From the NCBI GenBank assembly GCA_030149685.1, contig JASLGI010000017.1, positions 1 to 9,853 of the forward strand: a DNA stretch of 9,853 nucleotides. The letters run 5' to 3'. Under the pieces are notes generated by a model. It saw only the letters and a program-made list of their open reading frames with translations, did no database searches and was not told the DNA's origin. Made by a program: the position numbers and the translations under genes. Positions 1 to 4,047 of the stretch are shown here, piece after piece. Position 1 is the first letter of the stretch. Each line of letters opens with the position of its first letter. The stretch is from Bacillaceae bacterium. Lineage in GTDB: Bacteria > Bacillota > Bacilli > Bacillales_A > Planococcaceae.

Positions 1-32
1 AGAAACGCTCCAATCAAAATGTTGTTTTTCAT
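1..32 (-). CDS. 5' end of a leftward gene, product unknown (partial)
   Basis: Only the first ten codons lie in the window, reading MKNNILIGAF on the minus strand from an ATG at 32-30. The start is supported by a good Shine-Dalgarno AGGGGTG at 47-41, eight bases upstream. A short basic start followed by hydrophobic residues would suit a membrane protein or a signal peptide, but ten residues cannot settle that. The gene is divergent from the LysR-type regulator at 152. In that family the divergent neighbour is often the regulated target, so it is a candidate target; this is inference from layout. Confidence 0.55.
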   Translation of the reverse strand, partial: MKNNILIGAF

Positions 33-69
33 ATAAATAACACCCCTAATGTGTTTTCTCTTTGTACTT

Positions 70-106
70 ATCATTTAACTATGAATTGAGTATCATGTAA
101 AATGAT
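70..106. promoter_or_regulatory. LysR promoter with overlapping LysR-type binding dyad
   Basis: Two related dyads lie between the divergent genes. ATCAT-N5-ATGAT occupies 92-106 and contains the T-N11-A spacing (T93, A105) typical of LysR-family sites. A weaker copy, ATCAT-N6-ATGAA, occupies 70-85. A rightward promoter candidate, TTAACT (75-80), 17 bp, TAAAAT (98-103), overlaps both, so binding there could give autoregulation as well as control of the leftward gene. The repeats and hexamers are visible; the regulatory role is inferred. Confidence 0.4.
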
Positions 107-151
107 TGTTAAAGATAGTTAGTATCACTAAAAGAGATAGGGGAGAGAGAA

Positions 152-1021
152 ATGAATATTCAAGACTTTGAAATTTTTCAAGCAGTTGCACGTTCAGGAA
201 GTATGAGCCATGCGGCGGAAACATTGAATTACGCACAATCAAATGTAACTTCCCGTATTAAAAAGTTAGAACGAGAATTAGGAGTAGTGCTGTTTTATCG
301 TCATCAGCGAGGGGTGACGTTAACAAATGAAGGAGAAGATATTTTACCGTATGCGCAAAAAATTATTTCGTTAACAGAAGAGATGAAAATGCTCGCTCGA
401 GATACGAAACATGTAACGGGGAAGTTGGAACTTGCCTCTGTTGAAACGGTTATCGGTTTACCCCATATTTTATCTTCTTACATAAAAGAACATGATAAAG
501 TGGAGATTACATTATCGACTGGAGTGACATCTGAGTTACGCGATAAAGTGTTAGACTTTCAATTAGATGGGGCGTTCGTGACGAAAGGACATGTGACGAA
601 TGATCCGAAGTTAAAAGAGGTACCGGTATTTGATGAAAGACTCGTACTCATATCAAATGAAGAAGGATTGACATTGGAAGAAATTGTTCAACGCCCGATT
701 TTACGTTTTAGCGAAGGGTGTATGTATAGAGAAAAGTTGAATGAGTACTTTCACGATGAAAATTACACACCGTCAAAAGCGATGGAATTAGGAACGCTAG
801 AAACGACGATGATCTCAGTCATATCAGGTCTAGGGATTGCTTATTTACCGTATGCTGCGGTGAAAGAATATATTGATAAAAGAAGTGTTTTTGCGTATGA
901 ATTACCTGAACAATATAGCCAAATCTCAACGGTCTTTATTTATCGGAAAGATGATTATATGACACCGGCGTTAAAAAAGTTCGTTCAAACGATTGAAAAA
1001 ACGAGAAGAGATTACGCTTAA
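152..1021 (+). CDS. LysR-family transcriptional regulator
   Basis: This encodes a 289-residue DNA-binding regulator of the LysR family, the usual length. The N-terminal winged helix-turn-helix covers about residues 1-60, with the recognition region near 18-37 (SGSMSHAAETLNYAQSNVTS). A linker helix follows at about 59-85, then a periplasmic-binding-protein-like effector domain from about 91 to the end. The ATG at 152 has AGGGGAG six bases upstream (139-145). The gene is divergent from the partial gene at the left edge, the classic layout for a regulator and its target. Its stop codon overlaps that of the converging amidase. The effector cannot be read from the sequence, so no gene symbol is given. 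Family assignment is secure; target is inference. Confidence 0.93.
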   Translation: MNIQDFEIFQAVARSGSMSHAAETLNYAQSNVTSRIKKLERELGVVLFYRHQRGVTLTNEGEDILPYAQKIISLTEEMKMLARDTKHVTGKLELASVETVIGLPHILSSYIKEHDKVEITLSTGVTSELRDKVLDFQLDGAFVTKGHVTNDPKLKEVPVFDERLVLISNEEGLTLEEIVQRPILRFSEGCMYREKLNEYFHDENYTPSKAMELGTLETTMISVISGLGIAYLPYAAVKEYIDKRSVFAYELPEQYSQISTVFIYRKDDYMTPALKKFVQTIEKTRRDYA

Positions 1022-1044
1022 AATGCATCTTCTTCTCGTTTCTT
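997..1044. terminator. Bidirectional terminator-like inverted repeat inside two coding ends
   Basis: AAACGAGAAGA (999-1009) pairs perfectly with TCTTCTCGTTT (1031-1041). GAT (1010-1012) can extend the stem by pairing with ATC (1027-1029) around one bulged base. An A-run lies on the left (996-1001) and a T-rich run on the right (1039-1044), so the hairpin could stop transcription from either direction. It lies within the last codons of the LysR gene and of the converging amidase, because no intergenic space exists. The stem is clear; termination activity is inferred. Confidence 0.5.
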
Positions 1045-1674
1045 TACAGTTTGTTCAATAGTATTTGCAATCGCTCGAGCCATTTTTTTCTGGTAAGAAG
1101 GTTGTTCGAGTAATTTCGCTTCTTTTTCATTCGTTAAAAACCCGGTTTCAATGAGTAATGATGTCATTGAAGTATCTCGTAAAACGACTAAATCGTTTCG
1201 AGCAATCGCTCCACGGTTCGGTATTTTTAAAGAAGTGGACAATGAATCGATGAATGATTCGCTGATCGCTTTATTTTTTCCGAGCTCGTCAGGGTAATAT
1301 AAGACTTGAAGACCGTAAATGTCCGGTTTTGTCGTCAATGCATTTGCGTGGAGACTAATGAACAGTTGAGCATTGGCGCGCGTTGCGATAGCAACACGTT
1401 CATTGAGTGGAATGAATGAATCATCTGTGCGTGTCATAATAACTTGATAGCCTCGTTCTTTGAGAGCTTCTTCTACGTAAAAAGCAATCGTTAAAACGAT
1501 ATCTTTTTCATACGTTCCTGTCACGCTCGTTGTACCAGGGTCTTTTCCACCGTGTCCTGCGTCAATAACGATAATTTGATCGTTACTCGCAAATGAATGA
1601 GGGAGAGTATAATATAAAATAAAGGCGACGATCGATAAGGTGACAAATAATGCAGCGAGAAACTTCGTTTTCAT
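1018..1674 (-). CDS. Membrane-anchored or secreted N-acetylmuramoyl-L-alanine amidase (Amidase_3)
   Basis: This 218-residue zinc amidase should cleave the bond between N-acetylmuramic acid and L-alanine in peptidoglycan, outside the membrane. A hydrophobic segment at residues 4-26 is a signal peptide or anchor; S-F-A at 27-29 could be a signal peptidase site. The rest is one Amidase_3 domain. Zinc ligands are H41 (DAGHGGKDPG), E56 (YEKD) and H109 (SLHANA), and the catalytic glutamate is E176 (LIETGFL). No SH3b, LysM or other wall-binding domain is present. It resembles the CwlD/AmiC type, but a sporulation role cannot be claimed. The ATG at 1674 has AGGAGG six bases upstream (1686-1681). It converges on the LysR gene with a 4-base stop overlap and diverges from hsp20. 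Confidence 0.93.
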   Translation of the reverse strand: MKTKFLAALFVTLSIVAFILYYTLPHSFASNDQIIVIDAGHGGKDPGTTSVTGTYEKDIVLTIAFYVEEALKERGYQVIMTRTDDSFIPLNERVAIATRANAQLFISLHANALTTKPDIYGLQVLYYPDELGKNKAISESFIDSLSTSLKIPNRGAIARNDLVVLRDTSMTSLLIETGFLTNEKEAKLLEQPSYQKKMARAIANTIEQTVKKREEDAF

Positions 1675-1721
1675 TGTAAACCTCCTAATTGTGACAAAAT
1701 AATGACATAAAATGAAAGAAT

Positions 1722-1746
1722 GTTTATTTTTTTAGTAAGCGGTTAT
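1722..1746 (+). promoter_or_regulatory. Sigma-B-like promoter candidate for hsp20
   Basis: GTTTAT (1722-1727), 13 bases, GGTTAT (1741-1746) matches the Bacillus general-stress sigma-B consensus GTTTAA-N12-15-GGGTAT at five of six positions in each box. Transcription would start near 1753-1756, giving a leader of about 65-70 bases to the hsp20 ATG. Sigma-B control would suit a small heat-shock protein. No convincing vegetative promoter is visible on this strand; a TATAGT at 1753-1758 lacks a good -35 box. Confidence 0.35.
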
Positions 1747-1750
1747 ATAG

Positions 1751-1781
1751 ATTATAGTCCTATCGGATAGGACGTTGTCAA
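1751..1781 (-). promoter_or_regulatory. Leftward promoter with 19-bp spacer filled by a palindromic operator
   Basis: On the minus strand a perfect -35 TTGACA (1781-1776) and a perfect -10 TATAAT (1756-1751) are separated by 19 bp. A perfect 17-bp palindrome, GTCCTATCGGATAGGAC (1757-1773), fills nearly all of that spacer. Long 19-20 bp spacers carrying the operator dyad are the hallmark of promoters activated by MerR-family regulators. The promoter points at the amidase, with a leader of about 70 bases. A repressor bound here would also block it, so the regulator family is inference. No MerR gene lies in this window. Confidence 0.6.
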
Positions 1782-1805
1782 TCATTTGTTAGTTTCAAAA
1801 ATTTC

Positions 1806-1812
1806 AAGGAGG
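1806..1812 (+). promoter_or_regulatory. Ribosome binding site fixing the hsp20 start
   Basis: AAGGAGG lies nine bases before the ATG at 1822. The in-frame upstream ATG at 1786 has no Shine-Dalgarno and lies before this site, and the ATG at 1814 is only one base away from it. The 1822 start is therefore preferred. Confidence 0.85.
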
Positions 1813-1821
1813 AATGTGAAG

Positions 1822-2265
1822 ATGTTTGAATTAAGACCAAATCGACGCCAACGCGAGATGGACTTATTTGAGCGTATGGCACAAAGTTTCCAAGAAATAT
1901 TTGAGGAAGATTTCACGCCGAGCTTGAGTCGACAAATACAGTCGTTTCGAGCGGATGTGAAAGAAACGAACGATGCGTACATCGTCCAAGCGGATTTACC
2001 AGGATTTAAAAAAGAAGATATTACGGTAGATTTAGAAAATGATTATTTAACGATTCGCGCAGAACGTCAGGCAGCAGAAGAAGAAAAAGATGGCGATCGC
2101 CTCATTCGCTCAGAACGTCATTATGGAAGTTTCACACGTCGCTTTTACGTCAATGGAATTAATGAAGAAGAAGTGAAAGCATCGTTAGAAGATGGCGTTT
2201 TAACGATTGAGTTGCCAAAAAAAGAGCGCGGCACGGATGAGAAAAAACGAATCGATATCGAATGA
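1822..2265 (+). CDS. Hsp20 / alpha-crystallin family small heat-shock protein
   Basis: This 147-residue protein is an ATP-independent holdase chaperone that binds unfolding proteins in the cytoplasm and forms oligomers. The N-terminal arm covers about 1-41. The alpha-crystallin domain covers about 42-133, starting at FRADVKETNDAYIVQADLPG and ending with the family signature A-x-x-x-x-G-V-L (ASLEDGVLTIELPK, from 120). The C-terminal tail ends in an I-x-I motif (I144, I146), which docks neighbouring dimers. The longer frame from 1786 adds 12 residues with no family similarity and no ribosome binding site, so the 1822 start is used. A strong terminator follows, then a zf-CHY gene. Upstream lie a sigma-B-like promoter and a shared palindrome. 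Confidence 0.95.
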   Translation: MFELRPNRRQREMDLFERMAQSFQEIFEEDFTPSLSRQIQSFRADVKETNDAYIVQADLPGFKKEDITVDLENDYLTIRAERQAAEEEKDGDRLIRSERHYGSFTRRFYVNGINEEEVKASLEDGVLTIELPKKERGTDEKKRIDIE

Positions 2266-2278
2266 TCGATCGATTGAG

Positions 2279-2314
2279 AAGTGTTAGAGTGGATAGGCAC
2301 TCTAACACTTTTTT
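2279..2314 (+). terminator. Rho-independent terminator after hsp20
   Basis: AAGTGTTAGAGTG (2279-2291) pairs perfectly with CACTCTAACACTT (2298-2310) around a six-base loop, and the stem end runs into six T residues (2309-2314). The 13-bp uninterrupted stem makes this one of the strongest terminators in the window. The Shine-Dalgarno of the next gene begins only a few bases after the T-run. Confidence 0.92.
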
Positions 2315-2329
2315 GTTGAGGAGGATCTA

Positions 2330-2638
2330 ATGAAAATTTTAGGACAAACAGTGGATGAACAAACGAGGTGTGTTCATTACCATTCAGAAAAAGATGTTGT
2401 CGCATTGAAAATGTATTGTTGTAACAAATGGTACCCATGTTATCAATGTCACAATGAAAATGAATCGCATCGATTACAACCGTGGCCTCAAGAAGAAAGA
2501 ATGACGCATGCGATTTTTTGTGGAGTTTGCCGACAGACGATGTCAATAGAGACGTATCAACAAGTAAGTAGCTGTCCGTATTGTCAAACAGCGTTCAATC
2601 CTAATTGTTCTCTTCATGAATCGATTTATTTTGAATGA
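2330..2638 (+). CDS. CHY zinc-finger protein, function unknown
   Basis: This 102-residue protein belongs to the zf-CHY family. The signature C14-x-H16-Y17 is followed by C30-C31, C37-x2-C40-H41, H47, C64-x2-C67, C82-x2-C85, C93 and H96, enough ligands for about three zinc ions. Most of the protein is metal-binding loops. The short bacterial members of the family have no firmly established role, so none is claimed; redox or protein-interaction functions are guesses. GAGGAGG sits just ahead of the ATG at 2330. Only 15 bases separate the hsp20 terminator from the start, so it has no obvious promoter and may depend on readthrough from hsp20. Confidence 0.88.
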   Translation: MKILGQTVDEQTRCVHYHSEKDVVALKMYCCNKWYPCYQCHNENESHRLQPWPQEERMTHAIFCGVCRQTMSIETYQQVSSCPYCQTAFNPNCSLHESIYFE

Positions 2639-2653
2639 AGATAAGCATACTTT

Positions 2654-2682
2654 TTGAAATTATCTTGAATTCGTGATATTAT
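2654..2682 (+). promoter_or_regulatory. Vegetative promoter for the FMN reductase gene
   Basis: TTGAAA (2654-2659), 17 bases, TATTAT (2677-2682), with an extended -10 TG at 2674-2675. Both hexamers match the sigma-A consensus at five of six positions and the spacing is ideal. Transcription should start near 2689, giving a leader of about 36 bases. An imperfect dyad, ATGTGA-N5-TTACAT (2688-2704), lies at the start point and could be an operator. Confidence 0.75.
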
Positions 2683-2724
2683 TTATCATGTGAATAAGTT
2701 ACATATACTTTAGGAGGAAATAGA

Positions 2725-3285
2725 ATGAAAAAGTTAGGTTTAATTGTCGGAAGTATCCGTGAAGGTTCATTTAACCGTGTCATTGCGAACACGATGATTG
2801 ATTTAGATAGTGGCGTAGAGCTTGAAATGATTGAGATTAAAGATTTACCATTTTTCAATGAAGACGTAGAAGCAAATGGTGACCCAGCAGAAGTTGCTGC
2901 GTTTAAGCAACAGATTGAACAAGTAGATGGATTAATTATTTTAACACCTGAATATAACGGCGGTATGCCAGGCGTATTAAAAAATGCGCTCGACTGGGCA
3001 TCACGTCCATACGGCGCGAGCCCGATTATGCATAAAGTAGTTGGCGTTATGGGAGCAACACCAGGCATGACAGGGACAGCTTACGCACAAATTGAATTAC
3101 GTAACGTGCTCGGAATGATGCAAACACATATCGTGCCATTTGAAAAAGTTCAAATCGCAACAGTTCATGAAAAAATCGATCACGAAAAACAGATCGTTCA
3201 TGATGAAGCGACACGCGGACAACTTCAAGCATATGTTGAAAAAACAGTGAAATGGATCGACATCTTTTCAAAAGGAAATGAATAA
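2725..3285 (+). CDS. NADPH-dependent FMN reductase (flavodoxin-like, azoreductase type)
   Basis: This 186-residue flavoprotein should use NAD(P)H to reduce FMN, or FMN-bound substrates such as quinones and azo compounds, in the cytoplasm. The phosphate-binding loop GSIREGSFN (residues 9-17) follows the first beta strand, and the FMN-binding signature PEYNGGMPGVLKNALDW occupies 75-91. Both are diagnostic of the FMN_red family, which includes the Bacillus YhdA azobenzene reductase. Length is close to the family norm of about 175-190. AGGAGG (2712-2717) lies seven bases before the ATG. It has its own promoter and a downstream hairpin, so it is probably transcribed alone. The natural substrate cannot be read from sequence. 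Confidence 0.93.
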   Translation: MKKLGLIVGSIREGSFNRVIANTMIDLDSGVELEMIEIKDLPFFNEDVEANGDPAEVAAFKQQIEQVDGLIILTPEYNGGMPGVLKNALDWASRPYGASPIMHKVVGVMGATPGMTGTAYAQIELRNVLGMMQTHIVPFEKVQIATVHEKIDHEKQIVHDEATRGQLQAYVEKTVKWIDIFSKGNE

Positions 3286-3315
3286 TTGAAAAAAAGAGTG
3301 CTGTCACGTTATAAT
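3286..3315 (+). promoter_or_regulatory. Nitroreductase promoter nested in the upstream hairpin
   Basis: TTGAAA (3286-3291), 18 bases, and a perfect TATAAT (3310-3315). The -10 box lies in the loop of the hairpin at 3297-3327, and the -35 box begins one base after the stop codon of the FMN reductase. The expected start is near 3322, about 37 bases before the ATG. Confidence 0.65.
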
Positions 3316-3336
3316 AGTGGCAGTACTTTTTATTTT
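3297..3336 (+). terminator. Hairpin after the FMN reductase, terminator and/or operator
   Basis: AGTGCTGTCAC (3297-3307) pairs with GTGGCAGTACT (3317-3327) as 11 pairs, two of them G-U, around a nine-base loop. TTTTTATTTT follows. This is the shape of an intrinsic terminator for the FMN reductase. Because the loop carries a perfect -10 box, the same dyad could also be an operator for the nitroreductase promoter. Confidence 0.75.
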
Positions 3337-3358
3337 GCAAAAATAAAGGAGTGTTTCT

Positions 3359-3973
3359 ATGGCATCAGTAAAAGAGATTGCACAGCAACGTCAATCGATT
3401 CGTACATATGACCAAACAGCTACATTGACAGAAGAAGAGTTACTAGACTTATTAAATGACGCCATAACGGCTCCATCTAGTCATAATTTGCAACCGTGGC
3501 GTTTTCTCGTATTTCAAACAGAAGAAGCACGTCGGGCATTACGTCCGATCGCGATGAATCAAGAGCATGTTGAAAAATCGAGTGCGGTAATTGCGGTAAT
3601 CGGCAATCGGAAAATGTATGAGCAAGCGAGCGCGATTTATGATTCGCTCGTGGACAGTGGACAATTAACGAAAGAACAAAAAGAGCGACGAGTAGAAGGG
3701 ATTGTCGAGTATTATTCTTCCGCGTCTGAAGAAACGCTTGAAAAGATTGCTACATTCGATACGGGACTCGTTTCGATGCAAATCATGCTTCTTGCCAAAG
3801 AACGAGGACTAGATACAGTTCCTATGGGAGGTTTTGATAAGAAGAAGTTTCATGAAGTTTATGAGTTGAAACCTCATGAATTCCCAGCGGTATTAATTGC
3901 AATCGGCAAAGCAGCAGAAAAGCCGACAAAAACTCCTCGTCTAGAAGCAGAGCAATTAACGACATTTTTATAA
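3359..3973 (+). CDS. Nitroreductase-family FMN-dependent oxidoreductase
   Basis: This 204-residue protein belongs to the FMN-binding nitroreductase family, normally cytoplasmic homodimers that use NAD(P)H to reduce nitroaromatics, quinones or enones. FMN phosphate contacts are expected at R11-x-S13-I-R15 (QRQSIRTYD). The family signature APSSHNLQPW lies at 38-47. The late cofactor loop PMGGFD is at 155-160, followed by AIGKAAEKP at 181-189. Length and order of motifs match the YodC/YdgI-like group. AAGGAG (3346-3351) lies seven bases before the ATG. The gene sits beside another flavin reductase but has its own promoter candidate, and a hairpin terminator follows. Substrate is unknown. Confidence 0.92.
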   Translation: MASVKEIAQQRQSIRTYDQTATLTEEELLDLLNDAITAPSSHNLQPWRFLVFQTEEARRALRPIAMNQEHVEKSSAVIAVIGNRKMYEQASAIYDSLVDSGQLTKEQKERRVEGIVEYYSSASEETLEKIATFDTGLVSMQIMLLAKERGLDTVPMGGFDKKKFHEVYELKPHEFPAVLIAIGKAAEKPTKTPRLEAEQLTTFL

Positions 3974-3979
3974 GATGAG

Positions 3980-4019
3980 ACGACTAATCTTCAACTAGAG
4001 GAGAGGTTAGTCGTTTTTT
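3980..4019 (+). terminator. Rho-independent terminator after the nitroreductase
   Basis: ACGACTAATCTT (3980-3991) pairs with GAGGTTAGTCGT (4003-4014): 12 pairs, two of them G-U, with an 11-base loop. Six T residues (4014-4019) follow. The next gene's Shine-Dalgarno begins 14 bases after the T-run. Confidence 0.88.
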
Positions 4020-4032
4020 CATGATATTGACT

Positions 4033-4039
4033 AAAGGAG
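4033..4039 (+). promoter_or_regulatory. Ribosome binding site fixing the acyltransferase start
   Basis: AAAGGAG lies eight bases before the ATG at 4048. The in-frame ATG at 4021 is upstream of this site, directly abuts the T-run of the previous terminator and has no Shine-Dalgarno, so it is rejected. Confidence 0.85.
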
Positions 4040-4047
4040 TTATAAAA

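Noticed and set aside
1775..1803. Rightward promoter TTGTCA for hsp20
   Set aside because: At 17 bp the -10 position reads AAAATT, and transcription would start after the Shine-Dalgarno.
1757..1812. CIRCE (HrcA) or CtsR operator upstream of hsp20
   Set aside because: No TTAGCACTC-N9-GAGTGCTAA and no tandem GGTCAAA heptads are present; the palindrome at 1757-1773 is a different sequence.
1786..1821. Longer hsp20 start at ATG 1786
   Set aside because: No Shine-Dalgarno before it, 12 added residues unlike the family, and AAGGAGG at 1806-1812 clearly serves ATG 1822.
2250..2275. Inverted repeat AATCGAT / ATCGATT at the end of hsp20
   Set aside because: It falls mostly in codons for the C-terminal RIDIE tail and has short AT-rich arms; the real terminator lies just downstream.
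2145..2546. 133-codon leftward open frame across hsp20, its terminator and zf-CHY
   Set aside because: It is antisense to two well-supported genes and a terminator, has no ribosome binding site or recognisable motif.
4021..4047. Longer acyltransferase start at ATG 4021
   Set aside because: It directly abuts the T-run of the previous terminator and precedes the AAAGGAG that serves ATG 4048.
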